This document shows positions 19,204 through 26,857 of a DNA stretch of 38,958 nt, one piece after another (position 1 is the first letter of the stretch; every line of letters starts with the position of its first letter). Origin of the DNA: an uncultured Bacteroidales bacterium (GTDB lineage Bacteria > Bacteroidota > Bacteroidia > Bacteroidales > UBA932); contig CALUSC010000019.1 in the NCBI GenBank assembly GCA_944323345.1, positions 1 through 38,958 on the forward strand, in the 5' to 3' direction. The notes under the pieces are model-generated. The model did not search any database and was not told the origin of the DNA. It saw nothing but the letters and a program-made list of their open reading frames with translations. The position numbers were made by a program, and so were the translations under genes.

Positions 19204-20214
19204 TTATGCTCCTACAGTGATCTCATCGGATGAATTTGTTCCTTCTGTCCAGTCAGTTACAGTAGGAATAATCTTAATTTCAGTTGCAGAGATAGTCAGG
19301 TTATAAACATATTTTTTGCCTGCTTCCCAGGAACTGATCATATCTGAGTCATTTGAAAGTAGATTCGTAGTGTATGTCAGGCCTTCATTGGAGCCAAGAT
19401 CATAGTTAACTGTTATTGTGTATTTATTTTCAGATTGCTCTGTTACAGGTACGACAAGAACTCCTGTAGCTTCTGCTTTTGTCGAAGTCAGGTCTGTGTC
19501 AAGAAGTCCTGTACCGGAAAGTGAGATTCCTGTCGAAGTGTAAGTAGGATCTGTCCAATCAAATGATGGTGTATTATCTAGTGTGCTTGCAACTAAAGTA
19601 GCAGCCTGGCAGGTGTTGTTAAGAGTGATGCTGTTAATCTGTGTTTTAGGTGCACCCTCGTTAACCTTTGCAGTGATGACTATCTGTGCAAGAGCATGAT
19701 GAAAAGTCATAGATACACCTGAAGTCCCGTTATTTGTCTTATTTTGGCCTGTTACTGTTTTAGCTACAAGAATATCTGCCTGCACAGTTGAGTTGTCTGC
19801 AAGTGTGGCATTGATAGAGGTGACAACTCCGTCAGCATACTTAAAATAGCTGCCGCTGTTAGCTCCTGTTAAATTATCGACAACAGGGCTGATTGCATTG
19901 AACGTCAGTGTCCCTTCTGCCGGCCAGTATTGAGGCGTGGTTCCATACCATGCGTGATTTTCTCCGTCCTCTGCAAAACTTACTCCTTGATTTGTAAAAT
20001 ATTCAGAATTAGAGGTACCGTTTACATGGATGGCGTGGACCTGAATTTTATGTCCGGATTTTGAAAGTGATTCTCCAATTATCGGCGCCTTGGTGGCGGC
20101 GTAGTTGTACGCTTCGAAAGCGATTTCCTTAGGCCCGTCGGTGTCGACTGTCGTGACCTTTGCACAGCCTGCAGCCACTGCCACAGCCGATGCGATGATT
20201 AGAAATTTTTTCAT
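19204..20214 (-). CDS. Main fimbrillin-family subunit (left operon)
   Basis: 336 residues, probably the structural shaft subunit of the left fimbria. Lipobox AAGC gives the lipidated C17. The first strand is EIAFEAYNYAATKAPIIG, with the conserved Lys at K42. Fimbrillin N-domain blocks WPAEGTLTFNAISP and MTFHHALAQIVITAKV are present, and the protein ends TEIKIIPTVTDWTEG, the terminal strand motif shared with the right-operon fimbrillins. The gene is clearly AT-richer than its neighbours and Thr/Asn/Ser-rich, as is common for exposed major subunits. It lies third in the operon, where the right operon has four fimbrillin genes. No internal promoter was recognised in the 33-base AT-rich gap upstream. 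Confidence 0.87.
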   Translation of the reverse strand: MKKFLIIASAVAVAAGCAKVTTVDTDGPKEIAFEAYNYAATKAPIIGESLSKSGHKIQVHAIHVNGTSNSEYFTNQGVSFAEDGENHAWYGTTPQYWPAEGTLTFNAISPVVDNLTGANSGSYFKYADGVVTSINATLADNSTVQADILVAKTVTGQNKTNNGTSGVSMTFHHALAQIVITAKVNEGAPKTQINSITLNNTCQAATLVASTLDNTPSFDWTDPTYTSTGISLSGTGLLDTDLTSTKAEATGVLVVPVTEQSENKYTITVNYDLGSNEGLTYTTNLLSNDSDMISSWEAGKKYVYNLTISATEIKIIPTVTDWTEGTNSSDEITVGA

Positions 20215-20247
20215 AAAATTTAATTTGAATTGTTGATAATTAATTTA

Positions 20248-21252
20248 CTATATTATAATATTTCCTTCTCCTCCGTTATCCCAGTCATCCACATCCGGGG
20301 CGAGCCCGCCTCCGCCCGAATTTTCCGGTTCCTCCACCTCTATCCGGTCGGTGATCTGGATATGCTGGCTGTCATTGTCACGGAACTGGTCCGTGACATC
20401 CTTATGATACAGATGTTCTCCTCCTCCGGTATCGGTCACCAGCAGGTCCAGGATGATCAGTTCGCTTTCGGCCCCCGGGAATTTCCCGAATGTGTTGAAC
20501 TTTCCCGAGAGGCTCGTGCCGTTCACGTCCAGATCCATGAACAGGCTCACCGGTACGTCCGATTTCTCATTCCGTCCCAGGAAATGCGACTCTACCATTC
20601 CGCTTATTATAGCCGAAACTGAACTTATATACTGTGCTCCTATCACGTCGTGCACTTCTATGGTATAAGTCTCTACCACTGTGCCGGCCGTCGTGGAAAT
20701 CCGGAACGGCCCGTCATCCGAATCCACCTGGACAGGTATTTCCACATTCATTTCCCTCGCGACGAACAGATGTTCCGGCTGGTTCTTTATCTTTTCCTGC
20801 GGCATCTCTCCGTTTTTGGTAGCGTACATTTCCGCCCTCATGGCGAGGAACTGTGACAGCTGCCCTTTCTGGAAATCCGAAATCTCGTTCGTATATGCTT
20901 CCATATCGGCGTGGCTGCCCTCGTTTCTGACAGGCGTGGATTCCTGGACATCATAGTCGAAGCTGTACACTATCATGTGCCAGTTTCCCGGAGGCACATT
21001 CAGATACCCTCCTTGAGGCTTCACGTAATCCTCATGCTCCAGTGTGCCTGTCTGCGGGTCGTAGAAATTCACTTTCATCCTCTCCGGCAGCCATTCATCG
21101 TGTTCATCCAAAGGGTAATTCACTATGTCGTCCTCTATCTCCAGGTCCAGGTACACATTGTACACCTGATCCGACAGCGGCCTTCTCTCGCAGGAAACCA
21201 GGAGCACCGCTACTATGCCTGCGGCAATGCTCCAGTTTATTCTCCGTCTCAT
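20248..21252 (-). CDS. DUF5119-type lipoprotein, probable fimbrial anchor (left operon)
   Basis: 334 residues. Signal peptide with lipobox LLVSC (C21) followed directly by ERRPL. Motifs include VYLDLEIEDD, KVNFYDP, YVKPQGGYLNVPPGNWHMIVYSFDY, and the closing SGGGGLAPDVDDWD. Unlike every fimbrillin in the window it has no Thr/Ser-Lys-Ala/Gly motif after the first strand, so it probably stays lipidated, as expected for a FimB/Mfa2-like anchor. It overlaps the DUF3575 gene by 4 bases (ATGA). The right-operon counterpart (24279-25283) has the same length and the same tail. DUF5119 is a family name recalled from Bacteroides fimbrial clusters; the anchor role is inference. Confidence 0.8.
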   Translation of the reverse strand: MRRRINWSIAAGIVAVLLVSCERRPLSDQVYNVYLDLEIEDDIVNYPLDEHDEWLPERMKVNFYDPQTGTLEHEDYVKPQGGYLNVPPGNWHMIVYSFDYDVQESTPVRNEGSHADMEAYTNEISDFQKGQLSQFLAMRAEMYATKNGEMPQEKIKNQPEHLFVAREMNVEIPVQVDSDDGPFRISTTAGTVVETYTIEVHDVIGAQYISSVSAIISGMVESHFLGRNEKSDVPVSLFMDLDVNGTSLSGKFNTFGKFPGAESELIILDLLVTDTGGGEHLYHKDVTDQFRDNDSQHIQITDRIEVEEPENSGGGGLAPDVDDWDNGGEGNIII

Positions 21253-22553
21253 CGCCCGCCTCCCGCTTTAGTCTTCACATATATCGGCACCACAAGCCCT
21301 ACAGAAAGTTTCGCAGGCCCGAACCAGTTCACCCTCAGCTCCTGCGGGTCCCTGATAAGCGCCCCGAATTCCTCCTTCACTTCATACGGCCTTACCCATG
21401 AATGCATATAGCCGAATCCTATGCAGAATTCCAGTCTGATATTCTTCTTTTTCCCTACCGGAAGAGCATAGAGATAGTCCACTCCAGCCGTCACATATTC
21501 TCCCTGACGGCCTTTCCAGTTCATTTCGAAGTCGTAATATCCGCCTCCTGCATAGACTCCGACAGAATGCCCCGACAGCCTGTCTTCCTGTTTCCTGTCG
21601 CGTCCGAACCAGTACCTTCCCTCTACGTTCAGTCCGAGCATCTCCACACACCACCGGTTCTCTTTCGGCGGCCATATCCACGGGAAATAATAGTCAGCCG
21701 CTACGGACCAATTGTTCCCTACAGGTACCTCTATCCCGGCATTCAGGGCCGGAACCAGCAGGTTCGTCCTGGCGGCCAATATCATTTTCCTCGTCATCTG
21801 CCGCTGCGGCGCAGGAGCATATCCGGCTTTCCTGATTTCCCCGCGCCCGATTTCCGGCAATGGAATGTCCGGTCCTTTCACGGAATCCAGCGATATGGCC
21901 GGCATCGAAATGTTGAACGTCACGGAAGATGCCCTCATCAGATACACATGGTGTTTCAGTATGTACCTGAACGCCGTTTTCATCTGGCGCAGCCTCTTTT
22001 CTTTTTCATCGTTCGGAAGGTCGGCCCCGGCCAGTTCCAGCAGTTCCTCGCGCATGGGCATCTGAGAGTCCTCGTATATGATCCGGCGAAGTGTCTCCCA
22101 GTCTTCTCCTATGGGATCTACTATGATGATGGCCGGGTCTATTTCCGGATACTGGCTTTCGAGCAGGTCATAAGCCGCCAGGCCTCTTTTCCTGGACAGC
22201 CATTTGTTGTAAACGTTACGTCCGTCCGGTGAAGCTGCGGATATTACGGATATGGAGTCTGTGGTAATGATTCCGTTAGCCAGCAGGCTGTCCACTTCCA
22301 TGCGCATCCTGCGGATAGTTTCGGCGTTTCCTCTGAAAGCCGTGTCTATCTGCCATTTGTTTATGTCGAACCAGATGGTGTATTCTTTTCTGAAAGATCG
22401 GGTCTGCTGTTCTTCTGCCTCGTTTTTCCCGGTTTCATGTCCGGACTGGATGTCCTGGCCATCATACGCAGAAGCCGCCGCCGCAGTATACTGCGCGACA
22501 GCAAAACACAGAAATATGAGCACAACACATTCTTTTCTAATAAGGCTATGCAT
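21249..22553 (-). CDS. OmpA-like plus DUF3575 outer-membrane protein (first gene of left operon)
   Basis: 434 residues with a cleavable signal peptide (about 1-27) and no lipobox. Residues about 55-140 resemble an OmpA-type domain, with ISAASPDGRNVYNKWLSRKRG standing where OmpA-like proteins have an AS.EG...N..LS..RA pattern. Residues about 255-434 match DUF3575, a predicted small beta-barrel: LAARTNLLVPALNAGIEVP, VAADYYFPW, RYWFGRD and GHSVGVYAGGGYYDFE. This suggests an outer-membrane component possibly contacting the cell wall. It is the first gene downstream of the switch on the minus strand and is translationally coupled to the next gene. The right-operon counterpart (22966-24282) shares both domains. 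Confidence 0.84.
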   Translation of the reverse strand: MHSLIRKECVVLIFLCFAVAQYTAAAASAYDGQDIQSGHETGKNEAEEQQTRSFRKEYTIWFDINKWQIDTAFRGNAETIRRMRMEVDSLLANGIITTDSISVISAASPDGRNVYNKWLSRKRGLAAYDLLESQYPEIDPAIIIVDPIGEDWETLRRIIYEDSQMPMREELLELAGADLPNDEKEKRLRQMKTAFRYILKHHVYLMRASSVTFNISMPAISLDSVKGPDIPLPEIGRGEIRKAGYAPAPQRQMTRKMILAARTNLLVPALNAGIEVPVGNNWSVAADYYFPWIWPPKENRWCVEMLGLNVEGRYWFGRDRKQEDRLSGHSVGVYAGGGYYDFEMNWKGRQGEYVTAGVDYLYALPVGKKKNIRLEFCIGFGYMHSWVRPYEVKEEFGALIRDPQELRVNWFGPAKLSVGLVVPIYVKTKAGGGR

Positions 22554-22571
22554 TATCCCGTCTTACTTACT

Positions 22572-22605
22572 GTTCAATTCACATCAAAAAGTAATGCGAA
22601 GTCTT
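22572..22605 (-). promoter_or_regulatory. Conserved leader block of the left operon
   Basis: Read on the minus strand, this block ends 19 bases before the start codon and contains GACTTCGC followed by TTTTTGATGTGA and TTGAAC. The same elements occur in the same order at 22903-22940 before the right operon. It would lie in the untranslated leader when the left operon is transcribed, so it may be an mRNA element, a regulator site, or simply a remnant of the operon duplication. Confidence 0.6.
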
Positions 22606-22653
22606 TCAAACGCCCGTAACTCACCGGTAACGTCATCGCGACGCCCTGCTTAA

Positions 22654-22670
22654 AAAAGGTACGTTTAAAA
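22654..22670. repeat. Left inverted repeat of the putative invertible segment
   Basis: AAAAGGTACGTTTAAAA. Its reverse complement matches 22848-22864 at 16 of 17 positions; the mismatch is at 22658. Read on the minus strand it contains AAACGTACCT, one base off the ARACGTWCGT consensus I recall for Mpi-type inverted repeats in Bacteroides fragilis. Confidence 0.8.
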
Positions 22671-22724
22671 ATTAATCGTAGGATAAAAAAACACGTCGGG
22701 AGCCGCTTCCGCACCTTGCCCCGG

Positions 22725-22744
22725 TTGCCGGATACCTCCGGCAA
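22725..22744. terminator. Perfect 8-bp hairpin inside the invertible segment
   Basis: TTGCCGGA and TCCGGCAA pair perfectly around a TACC loop. It sits upstream of the promoter, so it is not in the leader in the present orientation. There is no clear T tract on either side. It might block stray transcription crossing the switch or bind a protein; the role is open. Confidence 0.45.
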
Positions 22745-22796
22745 TAGTTATATTCATAATTAATTGAATATTAATTTTTTATGAAAATTTTTCCAC

Positions 22797-22804
22797 GGGG
22801 GGGG
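22797..22804 (+). repeat. Run of eight G just upstream of the promoter
   Basis: A G8 homopolymer in an otherwise AT-rich segment, 22 bases before the -7 box, i.e. around positions -37 to -44 relative to the predicted start of transcription. Such tracts are prone to slipped-strand length change, which here would alter spacing between the AT-rich upstream DNA and the promoter. Confidence 0.8.
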
Positions 22805-22826
22805 TAAATATTAGGTTTTTTATGCT

Positions 22827-22834
22827 TATCTTTG
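22827..22834 (+). promoter_or_regulatory. Bacteroides-type promoter (-7 box) reading into the right operon
   Basis: TATCTTTG fits the Bacteroides -7 consensus TAnnTTTG exactly. No good TTTG -33 box is seen at the usual spacing, but that box is weakly conserved, and an AT-rich tract with runs of A and T lies upstream. Transcription should start near 22841, just inside the right repeat, giving a leader of about 125 nt to the ATG at 22966. Confidence 0.72.
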
Positions 22835-22847
22835 CAGCGACTATCGC

Positions 22848-22864
22848 TTTTAAACGTACGTTTT
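22848..22864. repeat. Right inverted repeat of the putative invertible segment
   Basis: TTTTAAACGTACGTTTT, complementary to 22654-22670 except for one base. It contains AAACGTACGT (22852-22861), an exact match to the recalled Mpi motif ARACGTWCGT, and its core AAACGTACGTTT is itself a perfect palindrome. The predicted transcription start lies a few bases before it. Confidence 0.82.
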
Positions 22865-22902
22865 CGGCATAGCTGTGCAGGCGGATTTGCCGATGCGTTG
22901 CC

Positions 22903-22940
22903 TGAAGCTTCGCTTAATGATTTTTGATGTGATATTGAAC
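22903..22940 (+). promoter_or_regulatory. Conserved leader block of the right operon
   Basis: Contains GAAGCTTCGC, then TTTTTGATGTGA and TTGAAC, ending 25 bases before the ATG at 22966. It mirrors the block at 22572-22605 ahead of the left operon, so each operon has the same leader element outside the invertible segment. Confidence 0.6.
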
Positions 22941-22965
22941 TTTTTAGCGAAAGAATAGCCATTGA

Positions 22966-24282
22966 ATGTGTAGTGTATTGAGGAAAAGTCTTCCGGTTAT
23001 TCTGAGTGCAGCCGTTTTTATGCTGTGGCTGCCGTCTGGGTCTGCCGCCCGTAATGCGGCTGACAGCACCCGCTCCAGTGTCGGGGCCTCTTGCGAGGCC
23101 GCGATTTCTGCCGTACCCGGAATCCTGACCAAGACTTTCAAGAAACAGTACACCATCTTTTTCAGGATAAACCGGTATGACATCGATACTGCGTTCCGGG
23201 ACAATGCCGCGACTCTCCGCCGTATGCAGAGGGAGATAGACAGTCTCCTGGCAGACGGCACCATTACCGCGGATTCCATTTCGATCGAGTCCGCAGCCTC
23301 TCCCGACGGCCGGAATTCGTTCAACGTCTGGCTGGCGCGCAAGAGGGGACTGTCCGCACTGTCGTTTTTGGAGAAACGCCATCCGGATATCGACCCTTCC
23401 ATATATTATATCGACCCTGTAGGAGAGGACTGGGACACGTTCAGGCAGGTAGTCTACAGGGATCCTGACATCCCGGACAGGGACCGGCTCATCGGTCTGA
23501 TGGAGTCGGAACTGCCGAATGACGAGAAGGAGCGTCGTCTGAGGAAGATGAATTCCGCATTCAGGTATATTCTGAAGAATCATGTATACCTCATGAGAGC
23601 CTCTTCTGTCACGTATAATGTCTCGGTTCCCATGATCCTGATAGGTGCAGTGGACGGGCCGGAGATGCCGGAACTGGACATATACAGGGGAGATTTCAAG
23701 TATTGCCGGACGCCCGGAGAAGGACCGTCCGCAAAGAAAATGATATTGGCCGCCAGGACGAACCTGCTCATGCCTGCGTTGAATGTAGGTATCGAAGTCC
23801 CGGTGAAATATAACTGGTCGGTGGGTGCGGACTATTATTTCCCGTGGTTCCTGGCCCGGAACAACAAGTATTGCGTCGAGATGCTGGCGTGGTTCGTGGA
23901 CGGGAAATACTGGTTCGGGCGCGACAGAAGGGAGGAGGACAAGCTGACAGGACATGCCGTAGGTGTGTATGGAGGCTTCGGATATTATGATTTCCAATGG
24001 CTTGAAAGCGGTCATCAGGGAGAGTTCCTGGACGTGGGGGTAGACTACACATATTCCATTCCGCTGGCGAAGGACCGGCTCAGGATGGAGTTCAACATAG
24101 GCTTGGGGTGGATTTATACTGTCGCGAGACATTACACCCCGACGGACGACTGGTCGGAACTTATCAAGGATCCGGGCATCAGGCACCGCAAGTATCATTT
24201 CTTCGGGCCTACGCGGGCATCGGTTTCTTTCGTAGTGCCTATCCGGATGAAAACCCGTTATGGAAAAGGAGGTGCGGAATGA
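22966..24282 (+). CDS. OmpA-like plus DUF3575 outer-membrane protein (first gene of right operon)
   Basis: 438 residues with a signal peptide ending near residue 28 (SGSAA) and no lipobox. The OmpA-like part (about 60-145) includes IESAASPDGRNSFNVWLARKRG; the DUF3575 barrel (about 255-438) has LAARTNLLMPALNVGIEVP, GADYYFPWF, KYWFGRD, GHAVGVYGGFGYYDF and the closing FFGPTRASVSFVVPI. It is clearly paralogous to the first gene of the left operon along its whole length. It lies directly downstream of the promoter active in this orientation. Its TGA overlaps the next ATG (ATGA), with AGGAGGT shortly upstream providing the ribosome site for that next gene. Confidence 0.84.
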   Translation: MCSVLRKSLPVILSAAVFMLWLPSGSAARNAADSTRSSVGASCEAAISAVPGILTKTFKKQYTIFFRINRYDIDTAFRDNAATLRRMQREIDSLLADGTITADSISIESAASPDGRNSFNVWLARKRGLSALSFLEKRHPDIDPSIYYIDPVGEDWDTFRQVVYRDPDIPDRDRLIGLMESELPNDEKERRLRKMNSAFRYILKNHVYLMRASSVTYNVSVPMILIGAVDGPEMPELDIYRGDFKYCRTPGEGPSAKKMILAARTNLLMPALNVGIEVPVKYNWSVGADYYFPWFLARNNKYCVEMLAWFVDGKYWFGRDRREEDKLTGHAVGVYGGFGYYDFQWLESGHQGEFLDVGVDYTYSIPLAKDRLRMEFNIGLGWIYTVARHYTPTDDWSELIKDPGIRHRKYHFFGPTRASVSFVVPIRMKTRYGKGGAE

Positions 24283-25283
24283 GCCTGTTTTTCCATAAAT
24301 GCCTGACGGCGGCTGCCGCTTTTGCGGCAATGGCTCTGCTGCCGGTTTCATGCCAGAGACGTCCGCTCACATCGGGAGACAACAATGTGACAGTCAATAT
24401 CGATATCGACTACGATATCCGGAATGTGGAAAATCCCGAGGAGCCGGGGATGATGAGAGTGATGTTTTTCGATGCCGGGGACGGCGGTTTTGCAGCACAT
24501 TCTTTCGTGTCTCCGACGGGCGATCCGGCAGCACATGATTTCGAGGGTACGGCGAATGTGATTCCGGGCCGGACTTATCATGTACTTGCGTACAATTTCG
24601 ATACGGAAACGACGATAGTGGGGGACGAGTACAGCTGGGACGGGATTTATGCCACGACGAACGAGGTGCCGGAGGATTACAAGAGCCGTCTCAAGAGCCG
24701 CGCGACCGAGAATGAGGGTGAACTGATAGTCTATGAGCCGGACCATCATTATGTAGCCAGGCAGGCGGATGTCTATATTCCTGCCAGGGGTGCAGGTTCG
24801 CCTCCGGTGACGCTGAATCTCGATGCGCATACCATAGTGGAGACGTGGAAACTGTATTTAGACAGGATAAACGGAGTGGAATGGACGGCAAGTGTCGTGG
24901 GGGTGATATCGGGACTGGCACTGTCGAATACCCTGGCTTCCGATGAGGAGTCTGCGGAAAAGGCGTCTGTATTTTTCGAATCGATGAATGTACAGTCTGA
25001 CGGAAAACTGGAGGTCGTTTTCAATACGTTCGGCTACAATCCTTCGGAATCGCAGATAATCACTCTGGTAGTGACGGATATCGGCGGAAAGGCACATGAG
25101 TTCGACTTCGACGTGTCCGACCAGTTTGCAGACAATCCTGAGCAGATCATCAGGGTGAAAACAGGTGAAGACGGGAATCCGGACATAGTGATAGACGAGC
25201 CTGATGCTCCTGAGAGCGGGGGAGGCGGCCTGGCGCCTGAGGTGGATGAATGGGATGACATCGTCATCGATATCCCGATTTAG
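24279..25283 (+). CDS. DUF5119-type lipoprotein, probable fimbrial anchor (right operon)
   Basis: 334 residues from the ATG at 24279; the longer in-frame start at 24108 would run antisense-free through the upstream gene and has no signal peptide at its N-terminus. Lipobox LPVSC gives C25, followed by QRRPL. MRVMFFDAGDG, the PGRTYHVLAYNFDTET segment and the tail SGGGGLAPEVDEWDD match the left-operon counterpart. It lacks the Thr/Ser-Lys-Ala/Gly motif of the fimbrillins, consistent with an anchor that is not processed. Translationally coupled to the DUF3575 gene by a 4-base overlap. Confidence 0.8.
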   Translation: MSLFFHKCLTAAAAFAAMALLPVSCQRRPLTSGDNNVTVNIDIDYDIRNVENPEEPGMMRVMFFDAGDGGFAAHSFVSPTGDPAAHDFEGTANVIPGRTYHVLAYNFDTETTIVGDEYSWDGIYATTNEVPEDYKSRLKSRATENEGELIVYEPDHHYVARQADVYIPARGAGSPPVTLNLDAHTIVETWKLYLDRINGVEWTASVVGVISGLALSNTLASDEESAEKASVFFESMNVQSDGKLEVVFNTFGYNPSESQIITLVVTDIGGKAHEFDFDVSDQFADNPEQIIRVKTGEDGNPDIVIDEPDAPESGGGGLAPEVDEWDDIVIDIPI

Positions 25284-25347
25284 CCGGAAGCAGCCTGTCA
25301 CATGGCAAGATAGAAGAGCCTGTTATGTAAACGGAAGGATGCCTGCA

Positions 25348-26799
25348 ATGATTTTAAAAACAAGTGAAGATATAAAAGTGAAAAGCGGTTTGTTGAAAAT
25401 ATCGATGCTGACGGTGTGGACGGCTATGATGCCGGGCCTGGCGTCCTGTGTCCAGGAGGCTGTGGTCTATGACGATGCCGTGGCAGAAATCGGCTTTTCC
25501 CCTGTGGCAGGCATGGCTACCAAGGCTCTTCCAGGAGCTGTCGACGGGCCTGACGATTCCGATTTCGACTATGAGACCATCGGAATTTTCGCTTATCATA
25601 AGATCACAGGCACTTCTCAGAATTGGGAGGATTTCTATAATGCGGAAGATGCCGGCAGTCTGGTGACATATATCGATGGCGAGCCGTTCGCGAAGAATCC
25701 GACATCGAAGTATTGGGCCGGAGGCTATAACGAACTTTCCATACTCGTGGACAGGGTGAAGGATGCATCCGTACCGGGCGGAAAGAAGCGTGAGACTGTG
25801 ACTACGGTGGATGTGGCCTCGAATGTCCATGACCCGCATTATTGGCCGAAGACAGGCTATCTGGCCTTCGCAGGCTACAGTCCGTATTACCGGCTGGAAA
25901 TTACCAAGGTGCCGGGAGACGACGGCAAGATGGATCTTGAATACGATGCCTCGACCATGCTTTCTTCCGGAGACTGCAATGTGAGCTATGTGCCTGACGG
26001 CACGGCTCCGTATCTGAAGATAGAGAATTTTACCCAGGGGGATTACGAGTGGGGCGAGGATGACCATTGGGCGACCAACGAGACTTGCGATTTGATGTGG
26101 TTCGATGCGGATGATCAGGTTCTCACGTCGAACTGGCAGACTATGATAGCCGGGACATCGGATGCGGCTGTGCCGGTATCGTTCAAGCATGCCTGTGCAT
26201 GGCTCGATTTCAGGTTCCGCGCGGCTGACGGTACGGCCGACGGGAAATTCGTCATACTCAAGGCGACTTTGAGCGACATGTACTGGAAGGGTGATTTCGT
26301 GTCCGATGACGGAAACGGAGCCCCTGCGTGGACAGGTCTGGAAGACAAGAGGGATATAGTCCTGTTCTACAACCTCGGGGACGGGAATGCCGACAGGACA
26401 AGCAAGTTCAACTATATCACATATGAAGATTATCTGCAGGCCGGTGGCATGATGGTCATCCCGCAGCCTGTAAGCAAGACATCGGCAGGAGGCGGTACGC
26501 AGACAGCTATGTCTACCCTGACCATTTATTACAAGCAGCTGACATCCGATACTCCCTATAAGCCGGCCCATGAAATCTACGTCGAAGGTCAGGACGAAGT
26601 GGTGGACGAGGAGGCGACCCTGAACAGCGGAACCCCGCTTACAGAGGTCTTTACGTGCGAAATGACCGCCAGCGCCGACGGGACATGGCAGAGAGGAAAG
26701 CATTATGTGTATGACGTGGTGTTCGGTCTGGACGAAATACTGGTATCCCCGAGCGTGGAAGACTGGGATGATGTGGATACGTCAGTTCCTGTCAAATGA
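25348..26799 (+). CDS. Fimbrillin-family lipoprotein, 483 residues (right operon, first of four)
   Basis: The ATG at 25348 is chosen because GGAAGG lies 9 bases before it; 25339 is also in frame but too close to that site. The lipobox LASC puts the lipidated residue at C34. It then reads VVYDDAVAEIGFSPVAGMATKALPG, with the conserved Lys at K59. Fimbrillin blocks: YWPKTGYLAFAGYSPYY, DLMWFDADDQ, VPVSFKHACAWLDFRF and the end EILVSPSVEDWDDVD. It is the longest of the four tandem fimbrillins, with an insert around residues 100-170. It shares the EIGF-PVAG-TKA block with the next two genes, pointing to tandem duplication. Confidence 0.85.
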   Translation: MILKTSEDIKVKSGLLKISMLTVWTAMMPGLASCVQEAVVYDDAVAEIGFSPVAGMATKALPGAVDGPDDSDFDYETIGIFAYHKITGTSQNWEDFYNAEDAGSLVTYIDGEPFAKNPTSKYWAGGYNELSILVDRVKDASVPGGKKRETVTTVDVASNVHDPHYWPKTGYLAFAGYSPYYRLEITKVPGDDGKMDLEYDASTMLSSGDCNVSYVPDGTAPYLKIENFTQGDYEWGEDDHWATNETCDLMWFDADDQVLTSNWQTMIAGTSDAAVPVSFKHACAWLDFRFRAADGTADGKFVILKATLSDMYWKGDFVSDDGNGAPAWTGLEDKRDIVLFYNLGDGNADRTSKFNYITYEDYLQAGGMMVIPQPVSKTSAGGGTQTAMSTLTIYYKQLTSDTPYKPAHEIYVEGQDEVVDEEATLNSGTPLTEVFTCEMTASADGTWQRGKHYVYDVVFGLDEILVSPSVEDWDDVDTSVPVK

Positions 26800-26857
26800 C
26801 CGGAAACAAGCAGTATGAAAAAACCGATATGATGAAAACAAATCAATACCTATACAT

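Larger units (their letters stand above)
22671..22847. promoter_or_regulatory. Putative invertible promoter segment, 177 bp
   Basis: This segment lies between the two inverted repeats and contains the only recognisable promoter between the two divergent fimbrial operons. As sequenced the promoter reads right. Inversion would move the -7 box to about 22684-22691 on the minus strand, reading into the left operon. Size and layout match Bacteroides promoter switches acted on by Mpi-type invertases, one of which is encoded in this window. Inversion was not observed; it is inferred from the repeats, the promoter, the operon layout and the invertase. Confidence 0.78.
22554..22965. other. 412-bp divergent intergenic region holding the putative invertible switch
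   Basis: The only stretch of over 300 bases without a gene. From left to right it holds a leader block (22572-22605), an inverted repeat (22654-22670), an AT-rich segment with a hairpin, a G tract and a rightward promoter, the second inverted repeat (22848-22864), and a matching leader block (22903-22940) before the right operon. No credible protein gene lies in it. Confidence 0.9.

Noticed and set aside
22589-22596. Possible leftward promoter outside the repeats (TACTTTTT on the minus strand)
   Set aside because: Misses the final G of TAnnTTTG, lies inside the shared leader block, and its equivalent is not a promoter in the right leader.
22781-22807. Eight-codon frame containing the G tract
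   Set aside because: It lies upstream of the promoter, has no ribosome site and encodes nothing recognisable; kept only as the G tract.
22771-24351. 526-residue reading frame on the minus strand across the switch and the right DUF3575 gene
   Set aside because: It is antisense to a well-supported gene, is rich in Arg, His and Pro as shadow frames are, has no recognisable domain, and starts inside the invertible segment's AT-rich part only by chance.
25354-26703. 449-residue minus-strand frame
   Set aside because: Antisense to the 483-residue fimbrillin, with no signal peptide or motif and atypical composition.
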